Shown here piece after piece: positions 18,354 to 28,758 of a stretch of DNA of 64,000 bases; the stretch's first letter is position 1, and each line of letters opens with the position of its first letter. Source of the DNA: JAGTVG01 sp963820995. GTDB lineage: Bacteria > Bacteroidota > Bacteroidia > Cytophagales > Cyclobacteriaceae. The translations under genes were made by a program, and so were the position numbers. The notes below the pieces were generated by a model. The model saw only the letters and a list, made by a program, of their open reading frames with translations. It did not search any database and was not told where the DNA came from. The stretch is taken from assembly GCA_963820995.1 (NCBI GenBank), contig CAWGCL010000006.1, positions 620,001 to 684,000 of the forward strand. Direction: 5' to 3'.

Positions 18354-19683
18354 CTATACCTTAGGCAATACCCATGGACTTCTATAAGTCGCTTTTGTTA
18401 ACTCATTTGCTTCGTTATCATTTATAAATTCAGATTTCGATTGGTCCCAATAAATTTTTCTTCCGGTTTTGAATGCAACATTCCCCATATGTGCAACCCG
18501 GGCTGTATTTGCAGCAATTCCTACATCACAGTTTGGTTTTTCTCTTGTTTCGAGGCATTCCAGGAAATTCTTAACATGATAATCCAGATCTTTCCCAGAT
18601 CCTTTCTGAAGTGGGACTTTCTCCATCTTATCTTTCCTGTTTTCCTGCTCAGGAATAACTTCCCAGCCTCCTCTATCGACAACAAGTGTTCCATTATTCC
18701 CTATGAATCCAACACCATGAGTACGACCATAAGGTCCTCCATCAATACCGGTGGCATGTTCCCACATCATTGTAAAACCGTCAAATTCATAAATAGCCTG
18801 TAAAGTATCAGGCGTTTCAGAAGCATCATCAGGATAGGCAAATTTTCCTCCTGATGCCATTACGGATTTTGGCGCCTCTACTTTCATTCCATATAAACCA
18901 AAGTCGATTATATGCACACCCCAGTCAGTCATTAATCCACCTGCATAATCCCAGAACCATCTGAAATTAAAATGAAAACGATTCTTATTAAAAGGTCTTT
19001 TCGGGGCTGGCCCTAACCAGAAATCATAATCCACACCTTCGGGAACAGGCTCATCAGGAAGAACCGGTACTGGTTTCATCCACCCCTGATATGCCCATGT
19101 CTTAACCGTTCTAATCTTTCCAAGTTTACCTGAGAAAACAAAATCCATTGCATCCCGCCAATGAGGTCCACTTCTCTGCCATTGACCTACCTGAACAACC
19201 CTATTATATTTTTGAGCTGCCTTGACCATTATATCTAATTCCTCTATTGAATTGGCAAGGGGCTTTTCACAATATACATCTTTACCTGCTTCACAGGCTT
19301 CTACCATAGGAAGACAATGCCAGTGATCCGGTGTTCCTATGATTACTACATCAATATCCTTATTTTCAATTAGCTTGCGATAATCCTTGTATTGCAATGG
19401 CTTTTTACCGGTTTTCTTTTCAACATCTTCTGTTCTTTGATCAAGTACGCTTTGATCAACATCACATAATGCAGCACATTCCACACCAGGCTGATCTAAA
19501 AAGACTTGTAGATCAGAAAATCCCATACCTTTACATCCGATGAGTCCAACAACTACTTTATCGTTAGCACCTGAAACACAACTCTTTCCTAACAAGCTCC
19601 CTGCAGACAGGGAAGATAACATGCCTGCACCAGTGATTATTTTACCTGGATCTATTGATAAATTTTCTTCTGGAATTGTTCAT
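18354..19683 (-). CDS. Tat-exported Gfo/Idh/MocA oxidoreductase (one frameshift in the signal)
   Basis: Sugar oxidoreductase of about 440 residues, probably periplasmic. The Rossmann domain begins VVVGLIGCKGMG; the family motif is DVYCEKPLANSIEEL. Later come DYDFWLGPAPKRPFN, FRWFWDYAGGLMTDWGVHIIDFG and a Cys/Asp-rich C-terminal domain, all typical of the exported Gfo/Idh group. Upstream of the first in-frame ATG (19622) is an ATG at 19683 encoding MNNSRRKFINRS, a twin-arginine signal. A one-base slip near 19644-19650 joins it to GKIITGAGM and the hydrophobic segment. The gene is monocistronic. With its export, it could oxidise glycosides outside the cytoplasm to 3-keto forms for DUF1080 enzymes. 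Confidence 0.85.
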
Positions 19684-19982
19684 ATCTTAATTTTTAGATC
19701 AAAAAGTTTATTATAATTTTATTGTATCCGACTAAATTAACAAAAGCTTTTAATTATTCATATAATTTAGTTGTATCTCGCAATTTAACTATTGAATATA
19801 GTAGATGAAGAATTTCGTCATGATAAAAATCATTATAAAAGGAATAGATTTGGTATAATATAGTATTTAAAGACTTTTAATTTAATGATTGAAGTATTTA
19901 AAGGAGCTTTAATCAGAATTTGTATAGATTTTGGAATTAGTTTCGAATCTGTGAATTTTTTGTATTTTTTTTAAACTGAATT
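19684..19982. other. AT-rich divergent gap
   Basis: About 300 bases between the Tat Gfo/Idh gene and the first DUF5916 gene. It is very AT-rich with several poly-T runs next to the start at 19983. I see no defined repeat, RNA or coding frame here. Confidence 0.3.
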
Positions 19983-22181
19983 GTGATAAGGGGATTTTTT
20001 ATATTACTGTTTGTTGCATTTATAACACGATTTTCTTTGGGGCAAACTCAACTTGATCAGGTTGAAGATACTTTAAGGAATCCGAAAAAAAGTATCGATG
20101 TATTTTTAATAAATGATCCACCAAAAATTGACGGGATATTGAATGATATGGTCTGGAAAACAGCTCCATATATTGATGAGTTTTACCAGAGGGAACCAAA
20201 TAATGGCCAGCCAATTACCAAACCCACTAAAGTTTTTATCTGCTTTGATGAAAAGACTTTGTACATCGGATTTCAATGCTTTGATGATCCAGATAAAATT
20301 ACTGCCAAGGAGCTACTCAGGGATATTAGTCTTGGTGAAGACGACCGAGTACAGGTAATACTGGACACATATCTTGATGGGCGAAATGCATTCTGGTTTC
20401 AAATAGGGCCTTTAGGATCCATCGGGGATGCGCTTGTAAGTGATAATGGTGCAGGATTCAACAAGCAATGGGATGGCATCTGGGAAGGAAAAGCAAAGAT
20501 TAATGATCATGGCTGGGATGCTGAAATGGCCATTCCTTTTAAGACATTGAATTTCAGACCTGACAAAGATATTTGGGGGCTGAAATTAATTCGGCATATC
20601 AAACGTAATCTCGAAAGATCTTACTGGCCTGTAGCTAATCTTAATACCTATGGATTTCAGGTATCAGATGCTGGATTGATGAAAGGGATGAAAGGGATCT
20701 CCCAGGGCTTTGGATTGGATATACAACCCTACGCTTTAGTAGGTGTCGAAAAGAATGCCGGTGAATCCAGCACTTTTAAATATGATATTGGAGGTGATGC
20801 TTTTTATCAAATATCTTCAGGTCTAAATGCTGCCTTGACTATAAATACAGATTTTGCACAAACTGAAGCAGATGACCGCCAAATTAACTTGACGAGATTT
20901 TCTTTATTTTTCCCGGAGAAACGGGATTTTTTTCTGGACGGGGCCAATTATTTCAATTTTGGATTTAATACAAGCAGTCAGAACAGGAACGGTCGAATGA
21001 TGATCCCTTACTTTTCCCGTAGGATAGGCCTTGACGAGAATGGGAATCCGATTCCGATAATTGTCGGTCTGAAAATGATTGGACAGGCTGGAAACTGGAA
21101 TATCGGAGCTTTAAACAGTACACAAAAGACCGATTCATCGTATCAGAATTTTACGGTCGCCAGGGTTAGCCACAATATAGGCAAGCAATCCTACATTGGC
21201 ATGATAGGTACTAAGGGAAATGCCATTGGTCCTGAAAGCAATTGGCTTGCCGGTGTAGATTTTAAAATTGGAACAGCCTCATTCAGGGGAGATAAAAACC
21301 TGATGTTTACCGGTTATGCAGCAAAATCAAGTACAGAAGGATACAAAGGAGATGATTTTTCATTCGGTGCAGAGTTTAATTATCCCAATGATTTTCTGAA
21401 TTTCAATGTTGGATATCAGCAGATTGGCGAAAATTATATTGCTGGTCTGGGTTTTGTACCGCGACCTGGAATACGGGAATCATATGCAAATTTATTTTTG
21501 GGACCACGGCCAAACAAATGGGGAATTATGAAAATAAATACGGGGGGTATAATCAACTATATAACGGATATGGCCAATACCCTTTTAACAAGAGATATCT
21601 TTTTTAAAATTGCCGAGTTTGAGTTTTTATCCGGTGAGGTTGCTGAATATTCTTTAAATAATACGTATGAATACCTCGATGAAGATTTTCATATTTTCCC
21701 GCAGGATTCGATCTGGATTGATGAGGGCACTTATTCATTCTGGCGTCAGGGCATAGAACTGAGCACAGCTCCGAGAAGAATGTTCTGGGTATCTACCGAA
21801 ATGAACTGGGGCAATTTTTTCGATGGTAAACGAATGGATATAGAACTAAAATCAGGTTTAAAAATCGGAATACCTGTTTTTATTGGATTGGAATACGAGT
21901 ATAACAAGATTGATCTTCCGCGTGGCAGTTTTACGGTTAATGTGTACCGTATTAAAGGAGATATATATTTCAGTCCTGATATAACCTTGACAAATTTTGT
22001 GCAATACGACAACCTGTCGCAAAGCTGGGGTTGGCAGTCGCGATTCCAATGGATCCTGAAACCCGGGAACGAAATTCACTTTGTCTGGAATTCATTAGTA
22101 TTGCCTTCTATTGAAAGGGACCAGCATCTGCTTTCCGAAAATTCAGCCCTATTGAAAGTCAATTATAATTTTCGTTTTTGA
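19983..22181 (+). CDS. CBM9-like/DUF5916 outer-membrane protein (first copy)
   Basis: Secreted outer-membrane protein of 732 residues. A signal peptide (FFILLFVAFITRFSLGQ) is followed by a CBM9-like beta sandwich (about 38-225: PPKIDGILNDMVWKTAP, VFICFDEKTLYIGFQC, AEMAIPFKTLNF). Then comes the DUF5916 region, with INTDFAQTEADDRQINLTRFSLFFPEKRDFFLDG, and alternating amphipathic strands to a terminal aromatic residue (NYNFRF), as in outer-membrane beta barrels. GTG start. Function of DUF5916 is not established; proteins of this type often sit near sugar or peptide utilisation genes. A second copy lies at 26060-28492 on the other strand. It is followed closely by the T9SS cargo gene. Confidence 0.83.
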   Translation: MIRGFFILLFVAFITRFSLGQTQLDQVEDTLRNPKKSIDVFLINDPPKIDGILNDMVWKTAPYIDEFYQREPNNGQPITKPTKVFICFDEKTLYIGFQCFDDPDKITAKELLRDISLGEDDRVQVILDTYLDGRNAFWFQIGPLGSIGDALVSDNGAGFNKQWDGIWEGKAKINDHGWDAEMAIPFKTLNFRPDKDIWGLKLIRHIKRNLERSYWPVANLNTYGFQVSDAGLMKGMKGISQGFGLDIQPYALVGVEKNAGESSTFKYDIGGDAFYQISSGLNAALTINTDFAQTEADDRQINLTRFSLFFPEKRDFFLDGANYFNFGFNTSSQNRNGRMMIPYFSRRIGLDENGNPIPIIVGLKMIGQAGNWNIGALNSTQKTDSSYQNFTVARVSHNIGKQSYIGMIGTKGNAIGPESNWLAGVDFKIGTASFRGDKNLMFTGYAAKSSTEGYKGDDFSFGAEFNYPNDFLNFNVGYQQIGENYIAGLGFVPRPGIRESYANLFLGPRPNKWGIMKINTGGIINYITDMANTLLTRDIFFKIAEFEFLSGEVAEYSLNNTYEYLDEDFHIFPQDSIWIDEGTYSFWRQGIELSTAPRRMFWVSTEMNWGNFFDGKRMDIELKSGLKIGIPVFIGLEYEYNKIDLPRGSFTVNVYRIKGDIYFSPDITLTNFVQYDNLSQSWGWQSRFQWILKPGNEIHFVWNSLVLPSIERDQHLLSENSALLKVNYNFRF

Positions 22182-22235
22182 TATATGTAATAATTTCTCT
22201 ACTTTTATTGTTGGAAATTGTTCAATGCTCGTGCT

Positions 22236-23399
22236 ATGCGCATTAACTTAAAGCTACTCATAGGATTATTGTTTATTGCCCTTTTCTCTTCAAATTCGAT
22301 AATTGGGCAAATTGCCGGACCGAATAGCCCGGGAAATGGTGCAAATGTAAATACTGGAGGGCCCGCCTGGGCTAATCCAGGGAATATTACTGCTAGTGAT
22401 GATAATCGAGCATCTGCTACATTGGTTTCCGGGCAAACTTCAGATGCTTTGGTCGCTACAAATTTTGGATTTACTATCCCTACTAATGCTACTATTGATG
22501 GGATTACCGTAAACATTGAAAGATATGGTACAAGAACAACGTTTTTTATAGTTACAAGAGCCATAAGAGATCAGACAATTCAATTAACTAAGGATGGGAC
22601 AACAGCAGTTGGTGCCAATCGGGCATTAACGACAACCAACTGGCCCACAAGTGATGGAATTCAATTATATGGAAGCATTTCTGATCTTTGGGGAACTACA
22701 TGGACACCTGCTGAAATCAATAGTAGTAATTTCGGAGTTTATATTCAGGCGTTTAGCTGGAAACTTGGATTCTTAGGTAACAATACTTTATCAGCTTTTG
22801 TCGATCATGTCACGGTTACGATTTATTATACCGTCCCCACGCCGGTAAATTTGATCAGTTTTGATGGCAAGGTGATTGAGGAGATTATAGAGTTGAAATG
22901 GCAAACCAGCTGGGAGAAGAATAATGATTTTTATACTATTGAAAAGTCCTCTAATGGCCTCAATTATATGGAACTTGCTACTGTAGGAGGAAAAGGAACA
23001 ACTGAATTTATCTCAGATTACACATACATTGATCCACTTCCATACCAAGGCTACAATTATTATCGCTTATCCCAAACGGATTTTGACGGAACCTATGAAG
23101 TGTTTAAACCCATCATGGTTCAATATAAAGAAGTAGGATCCATGATGAAGATCTACCCTAATCCGGTTACTGGTCAATATGTAAATATTAATCTCAACCC
23201 AGATCTACTTAAGGGGGAGAATAATCAGACCTATATTATTATTCGAAGCATAACCGGCAAACTAGTATATCAACAAATTATTCCTAATAACAAGCTCGCA
23301 GATAAAATATCTTTAAATAGAAGATTTGAATCAGGGGTGTATATTCTTGAACTTCACTCACCTTACGGTAAATCATCAGAAAAGCTTATTGTAAATTGA
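22236..23399 (+). CDS. T9SS type A sorting-domain secreted protein
   Basis: Secreted protein of about 387 residues. I start at the ATG at 22236 (MRINLKLLIGLLFIALFSS), a good signal peptide, rather than the TTG at 22218. The first half (about 30-215) is a Thr/Asn/Gly-rich beta domain (TNATIDGITVNIERYG... VDHVTVTIYYT) of a kind seen in secreted Bacteroidota proteins. A fibronectin-like part follows (ELKWQTSWEKNNDFYTIEKS). The end is the type IX secretion sorting domain: IYPNPVTG, then GVYILEL and a final KLIVN. Its presence implies that the organism has a T9SS. No catalytic domain is evident; adhesion or structural roles are possible. Confidence 0.85.
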   Translation: MRINLKLLIGLLFIALFSSNSIIGQIAGPNSPGNGANVNTGGPAWANPGNITASDDNRASATLVSGQTSDALVATNFGFTIPTNATIDGITVNIERYGTRTTFFIVTRAIRDQTIQLTKDGTTAVGANRALTTTNWPTSDGIQLYGSISDLWGTTWTPAEINSSNFGVYIQAFSWKLGFLGNNTLSAFVDHVTVTIYYTVPTPVNLISFDGKVIEEIIELKWQTSWEKNNDFYTIEKSSNGLNYMELATVGGKGTTEFISDYTYIDPLPYQGYNYYRLSQTDFDGTYEVFKPIMVQYKEVGSMMKIYPNPVTGQYVNINLNPDLLKGENNQTYIIIRSITGKLVYQQIIPNNKLADKISLNRRFESGVYILELHSPYGKSSEKLIVN

Positions 23400-23595
23400 T
23401 GTGGATTTGCTAAAGCCTCATCATTTGAATATTTATAGGATAAAAACCCTAGGAGTCAGTTCTCAATACTTCCCTACTACAAAACCAATGTAGTTTTCAT
23501 TGCACAATATGATACAACACATACGTTGAATAATAAACACAATTAAGTTCCCTAAGCCAATTTGATTGATTTGCAGGCCCTTCTCAAAATAAAAA

Positions 23596-23615
23596 GGGGG
23601 GAATCAATCATCCCC
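23596..23615 (-). terminator. Terminator of the isomerase/Gfo-Idh pair
   Basis: On the minus strand GGGGA / TCCCC form a 5-bp stem with an 8-base loop, followed by CCTTTTTATTTT. It lies just after the stop of the isomerase gene at 23635, as expected for an intrinsic terminator. Confidence 0.6.
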
Positions 23616-23634
23616 TATTATTGAATCAATCTAA

Positions 23635-24678
23635 TCAAATACCTAAAACCTTCTTATTGGTTTCATCATCAGATCCTGCAGAGGCAAAATCATCAAATGT
23701 TTTCTTTGTCTTTTTAATAATGTAATCCTTGACAAATTCCGCACCTTCCCTGGCACCGTCTTCTGGATTTTTCAAACAGCACTCCCATTCTACTACTGCC
23801 CAACCGTCATAGTCGTACTGAGCCAGCTTTGAGAATATGTCATTGAAGTCTACCTGGCCATCTCCAAGGGACCTGAACCGTCCTGGTCGTTCTACCCAGT
23901 CCTGATATCCTCCATATACTCCTGATTTAGCCGTTGGATTAAACTCTGCGTCTTTGACATGGAACATTTTTATGAACTCATGGTAGAGATCAATATGTTG
24001 AATATAATCTAACTGTTGAAGCACGAAATGACTCGGATCATATAACATATTAACTCTTGGATGTTTATTAGTGGCTTCAAGAAATCTTTCAAACGTTATT
24101 CCATCATGCAGGTCCTCACCGGGATGGATCTCATAGCAAAGGTCAACGCCACACTCATCAAATTTATTAAGTATTGGTTCCCATCTTTTTGCCAGTTCCT
24201 TAAACCCTGATTCTACCAATCCGGGAGGTCTTTGAGGCCAGGGGTACATATAGGGCCATAAAAATGCCCCTGAAAATGTAACAACAGCATTTAAGCCTAA
24301 GTTCCTGCTGGCTTCAGCTGCAAACATCATTTGTTCAACAGCCCATGCTGTTCGCTTTTTAGGATTATTATGGTATTCAGGAGGTGCGAATCCGTCGAAC
24401 ATAATATCGTAGGCCGGGTGAACGGCTACCAACTGTCCCTGTAAATGCGCACCAAGTTCCGAAACTTCAAGGCCTGTACTTTCGACTATCCCTTTAATTT
24501 CATCAGCATAGTCTTTACTTTCGGCAAGTTTCTTAAGATCTACACATCTTGGATCCCAGGCCGGCAATTGAACGCCAACATACCCAAGTCCGGCCATGTA
24601 TCTGCAAATGTTCTCAAGGCTATTATATGGACGATCATCGCCCATAAATTGAGCGAGATATATTCCTGGTCCTTTCAT
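23635..24678 (-). CDS. Sugar phosphate isomerase/epimerase family TIM barrel
   Basis: Cytoplasmic AP-endonuclease-2-fold protein, 347 residues, longer than the family member at 6705-7529. Metal ligands appear as Glu in LCYEIHPGED, Asp in MLYDPSHF, His in MFHVKDAE and Glu in AVVEWECC. The stretch VTFSGAFLWPYMYPWPQRPPG is typical of a sub-group that always accompanies Gfo/Idh dehydrogenases. It is the second gene of a two-gene operon, 18 bases after the Gfo/Idh gene, and is closed by a terminator. The likely role is isomerisation, epimerisation or dehydration of a keto-sugar made by the partner enzyme. Confidence 0.88.
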   Translation of the reverse strand: MKGPGIYLAQFMGDDRPYNSLENICRYMAGLGYVGVQLPAWDPRCVDLKKLAESKDYADEIKGIVESTGLEVSELGAHLQGQLVAVHPAYDIMFDGFAPPEYHNNPKKRTAWAVEQMMFAAEASRNLGLNAVVTFSGAFLWPYMYPWPQRPPGLVESGFKELAKRWEPILNKFDECGVDLCYEIHPGEDLHDGITFERFLEATNKHPRVNMLYDPSHFVLQQLDYIQHIDLYHEFIKMFHVKDAEFNPTAKSGVYGGYQDWVERPGRFRSLGDGQVDFNDIFSKLAQYDYDGWAVVEWECCLKNPEDGAREGAEFVKDYIIKKTKKTFDDFASAGSDDETNKKVLGI

Positions 24679-24696
24679 TTTATTTAATGTTTAGGT

Positions 24697-25848
24697 TTAT
24701 AATTTTATCCATTCGGCATTTTTCTCACCTGATTCAATAACCGCATCTATAAATCTCATCCCCCGCACTCCATCATGTACAGTTGGAAAATCGAGATATT
24801 CCGGCTCAGGTTCTTTCCCATCAATTTTTGCTTGTACAACTTTAGCAAAGTTCCGGTATATATTGGCAAAAGCTTCCAAGTATCCCTCCGGGTGACCTGA
24901 TGGTGTACGGGTATGCGCCTGGGCCATACTACCCATATATCCGTTACCGGTACGATATACTTCCATCGGTTTATCTAACCATTTAACATACATGGTATTT
25001 GGATCATGTTGATGCCACTGAATGCCACCTTTTTCTCCATAAACCCTTATGTTTACTGGATTTTCTTCGCCGGCACTTACCTGGGAAACGTGTAATACGC
25101 CCTTAGCACCATTATTAAATCGAATTAAAACATTAGCGTCATCATCTAATTGGCGGCCTTCCACAAAAGTGGTTACATCAGCACATAGTTCAACAATTTT
25201 TAACCCGGTTATGGTCTCGGCCAGATTTTCAGCATGAGTTCCAATGTCACCTACTGATCCAGCCTTGCCTGATTGTTTAGGATCAGTTCTCCATGAAGCT
25301 TGTTGTTGACCTGTAGTTTCAAGAGGTGTTGAGAGCCAACCCTGTGGATATTCAACCACTACCTTACGGATTGTGCCAAATACGCCCGATTGTATCATTT
25401 CCCTGGCCTGTTTAATCATAGGATAGCCAGTGTAAGTATGTGTTAGTGCAAATACCAATCCTGACTCTTCAACAAGCTTCTCAAGCGCTAAAGCTTCTTC
25501 ATAAGAATATGTCATTGGTTTTTCGCATACTACATGGAATCCATTTTCGAGGGCCAATTTTGCAGGATCAAAATGAACATGGTTCGGGGTTACAATGCTT
25601 ACAAAATCGATTCGCTCGCCGGAAGGAAGTTTACTTTCCTTCTCGATCATTTCCTGGTATGTTCCATAGGTACGATCCGGACTAAGAAATAGATCCTGGC
25701 CAGAGAGTATAGCAATATCGGGATTTACATCTAAGGCCCCGGCAATTAATTCGATCTGACCATCAATACCGGCAGCCATACGGTGAACGGCTCCGATAAA
25801 AGCACCTCTTCCGCCTCCTATCATACCCATTTTTATCTTTCTGCTCAT
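24697..25848 (-). CDS. Gfo/Idh/MocA family oxidoreductase
   Basis: Cytoplasmic NAD(P)-dependent sugar dehydrogenase, 383 residues. The nucleotide-binding start is GMIGGGRGAFIGAVHRMAA. The family motif is VVCEKPMTYSYEEA, followed by HTYTGYPMIKQAREM, SVGDIGTHAENLAETITG with the catalytic-type Asp and His, and a C-terminal sheet domain. First gene of a pair with the isomerase. It is the third Gfo/Idh enzyme in the window and resembles neither of the other two closely by eye, so the three probably act on different substrates or steps. Confidence 0.9.
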   Translation of the reverse strand: MSRKIKMGMIGGGRGAFIGAVHRMAAGIDGQIELIAGALDVNPDIAILSGQDLFLSPDRTYGTYQEMIEKESKLPSGERIDFVSIVTPNHVHFDPAKLALENGFHVVCEKPMTYSYEEALALEKLVEESGLVFALTHTYTGYPMIKQAREMIQSGVFGTIRKVVVEYPQGWLSTPLETTGQQQASWRTDPKQSGKAGSVGDIGTHAENLAETITGLKIVELCADVTTFVEGRQLDDDANVLIRFNNGAKGVLHVSQVSAGEENPVNIRVYGEKGGIQWHQHDPNTMYVKWLDKPMEVYRTGNGYMGSMAQAHTRTPSGHPEGYLEAFANIYRNFAKVVQAKIDGKEPEPEYLDFPTVHDGVRGMRFIDAVIESGEKNAEWIKL

Positions 25849-26059
25849 AAGAATTATTTGGATTTAATTGTAAATAAAGTGTTAAGTTTAAAAAGCTTCA
25901 TCATGGAATGAAACATTAAAAATCACAATAAAATTATTGTTCATCAATTATAAGGATATTTGAGGAGATTTATAAATAAATTCTGATTTATCCTGTAAGG
26001 ATCATAGAGTAAATTCAATTGCTAATCTATGAAAATTGGAGATAATATTTGTTATAGAT

Positions 26060-28492
26060 TCAGATCCTTGATTTCTTAAGTCTTGTAAGCATTAAGTAGT
26101 CAAGATAATAGAGGACCTTAAAAGATATGCTGTTATCCCTGGGGGAATCAAATGTATTTACAAAATTACTAGGATAATTATAATCAACAACATCTGTATC
26201 GCTCAGTGCACTGCTTTTCCATACAATGCTGAACTCACTGGCTGGTGAAAAAATCCATCTATACACCATATCAACATTAAAGGAATTATAATTTACATCA
26301 TGAGAATCATTATAATCTGTTGGTCCCAGCCGTCCATCTTCCTCCAATTTCATGAACTCATTGTATTTGGCACTCGACCAATAATGTCTCATCCTGAAGT
26401 AGATGTCCATGTCTTTCGTAAATGAAAACCTTGTTGTAAAAACATTGGTTATTGTTCTCATATCACGAACACCAAAGTTTATTTCATTCTCATCTGAATA
26501 AACATACCCTACACTATTATTGCTATTACTTCCTGTTATGCTTGTTGACAGGGATAATCTATCATTAATTCTTACCCTGGGAGCAAGGCTTAAAGATAAT
26601 GAGTTTCGTTGTTCTTCTGAAGTAAGAGCATAATATGCCCAACCTGAAATTCTAAATCTTTTCCTGGAATCTGTATACAATGATATCCCAGTGCTGTGGT
26701 ATGTTGGCTGGTAAATAAAACGTCCGGGTGTACGGGTATCGTTAAAATCCTTTCTATCGACAGGGGAATATTCGTACCAGATCCGTGTGGTAAGAAAATT
26801 AGTAAAAGTTGCACGCACGGAGGATTCAATATTCATCCCAGTAAATACATTCGGATAATATAACCTATTATAATTTATTGATAATTCTGCATTAAAATTA
26901 AGAAATTTCGAAAATGGATCATATTCAACATATTCAAAGTTCACAGAAGTATTATGATCATTGGGGGCACGGATAAATCCCAAATCATTCGGATTGTAAG
27001 TGTCTGATTCGAGTCTATGTCTAAGACTGTATAAAAAATTTCCACTTGTTTTACCCAGCCAGAAATTTGAATAGAATCCAGTTTCATCTCCCTCCTCCAT
27101 AAATCCGTATCTATATGATAGTGCCGCAGTACCTCCTACTGCATAGTTATTGGACTTATCAGCAAACTTGAAATTGGTAGCAGAGACATTGGCATCGTAA
27201 TAATTACCTCCGCGGGTTACATTCGAATTAGTAAAACTTATAAAAGAATTGTATTTCAGAGACTGATCCAGAACGATTACGTTGTAATTGATCAGTGGTG
27301 CAGTCTCAATTTCTCTTTCATTCCCATTTGAATCTTTTATCGTAGCATAGGATCTGTTAGTAATTGCATTGAGAAATCCAATCCCTAAACCTGACTTGGT
27401 TCTTCCTGTTATTTTAGTTGCATTAATAATTCTGGATTCAACTGGATTTCGAACGATTTCTTCCCCTTCAACCAGCTGATCTTCCGCATTATCGAATCCT
27501 AAAGGTTTGCCGCCTATTCTTCTGGAATAAAAAATGCCTGCTTTATCGAACAACTCTGTTCCTTCTGTAAAAAACTGACGCCGTTCTTCATTGTAGACTT
27601 CATAAGGCCCTAGGTTTAATACATTATTATCAGAAATCACCTGACCAAAATCAGGTATAAGCATCATATTTAAGGTAAAAGCATCATTAATCCCATATTG
27701 AATATCCAATCCCCCTCTAACATTTGTAAATGTGCGAGACAAATTCGCATCCGGATTGGTGTGGCGATTAATATAAGTTGACAAATACGGTGTTATAGAA
27801 AGCCTGAGAGGTGTTTTTATTCCTTTGATGCCACTCATGTTTCCAAACTGATTCACAAATCCACTTACCTTTGGATTGATTTCATCCCAATAAACAGATT
27901 CATTATCCCTTCTTATGACCCTGCTAAAATTAGCTCCCCAATTCTGAACCTCTGTATCAGGGAAACGCAATACGGATAATGGGATCTCAATTTCCACAAA
28001 CCAACCTTCATCCGTAATGCTTACATCACTATACCATCCGACATCCCAGTTTCTATCAAAACTACCAGGGCTAATTCGGGCGTCACTCTGAACTCCAGCT
28101 GCAGATACTGAAAACTCATATGCATTAAGATCATCGTTGTAGGTGTCAAAATATACTGAAAACCGATCAGAATTACCCCCATGATCTCTAGAGGTCAGTT
28201 CAGTAAGAATTCCATCAGGTCTGTCATCATATAACCAGGCCCCTATGTATATGTAAGCATCGTTATAAAGTACAGCAACTTCAGTCAATTGGGAAGGTCT
28301 GCCTCCCGGTTCGGGACTTCGTTGTATAAAATCATTGGCTTTATCTGCCACAGACCAGTAAGATTCATCTAGAATTCCATCTACTTTGATTTGTTTGTCA
28401 ATACGAATTGCATTCAAACTCTTTTGTGCGATTGCTGAGTTTGTCAGTTGAACAAGGAATAAAAAAATAATTACAAACCTCAATCCTTTCAC
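26060..28492 (-). CDS. CBM9-like/DUF5916 outer-membrane protein (second copy)
   Basis: Secreted protein of 810 residues with the same plan as the one at 19983-22181: signal peptide (FVIIFLFLVQLTNSAIA), CBM9-like domain (DKQIKVDGILDESYWSVAD ... EIEIPLSVLRFPD), then DUF5916 (MMLIPDFGQVISDNNVLN, EERRQFFTEG) and a long run of amphipathic strands. The start is GTG. The DFGQ..D motif replaces DFAQ.EAD of the first copy. Both flank the isomerase/Gfo-Idh region, but no TonB-dependent receptor is near. Function unknown. Confidence 0.83.
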   Translation of the reverse strand: MKGLRFVIIFLFLVQLTNSAIAQKSLNAIRIDKQIKVDGILDESYWSVADKANDFIQRSPEPGGRPSQLTEVAVLYNDAYIYIGAWLYDDRPDGILTELTSRDHGGNSDRFSVYFDTYNDDLNAYEFSVSAAGVQSDARISPGSFDRNWDVGWYSDVSITDEGWFVEIEIPLSVLRFPDTEVQNWGANFSRVIRRDNESVYWDEINPKVSGFVNQFGNMSGIKGIKTPLRLSITPYLSTYINRHTNPDANLSRTFTNVRGGLDIQYGINDAFTLNMMLIPDFGQVISDNNVLNLGPYEVYNEERRQFFTEGTELFDKAGIFYSRRIGGKPLGFDNAEDQLVEGEEIVRNPVESRIINATKITGRTKSGLGIGFLNAITNRSYATIKDSNGNEREIETAPLINYNVIVLDQSLKYNSFISFTNSNVTRGGNYYDANVSATNFKFADKSNNYAVGGTAALSYRYGFMEEGDETGFYSNFWLGKTSGNFLYSLRHRLESDTYNPNDLGFIRAPNDHNTSVNFEYVEYDPFSKFLNFNAELSINYNRLYYPNVFTGMNIESSVRATFTNFLTTRIWYEYSPVDRKDFNDTRTPGRFIYQPTYHSTGISLYTDSRKRFRISGWAYYALTSEEQRNSLSLSLAPRVRINDRLSLSTSITGSNSNNSVGYVYSDENEINFGVRDMRTITNVFTTRFSFTKDMDIYFRMRHYWSSAKYNEFMKLEEDGRLGPTDYNDSHDVNYNSFNVDMVYRWIFSPASEFSIVWKSSALSDTDVVDYNYPSNFVNTFDSPRDNSISFKVLYYLDYLMLTRLKKSRI

Positions 28493-28758
28493 AACAACTA
28501 AAATTGTCAGTAAGTGTAATTAGTACAATTATAATGATTCTCAATAACTTAACGAACAAAAATCACCTTTATTTTGAGTTTTAGGACCTTTTTTTTAAAT
28601 ATTACCTCGCCAAATAATATAAAATGAAAAACGGAAAGAGATAAGAACAATAAAGATATTCTGACCTTTGAATGTTATTAAAAAATTCCTATATTATAAA
28701 TTCTAAGAACCGAAGGTATTGGTGAAGGGATTTTTAACAATTTCAAAATATTAATACC

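Noticed and set aside
22205..22564. A 119-codon minus-strand ORF
   Set aside because: Antisense to the T9SS cargo protein, whose signal peptide and domain are clear.
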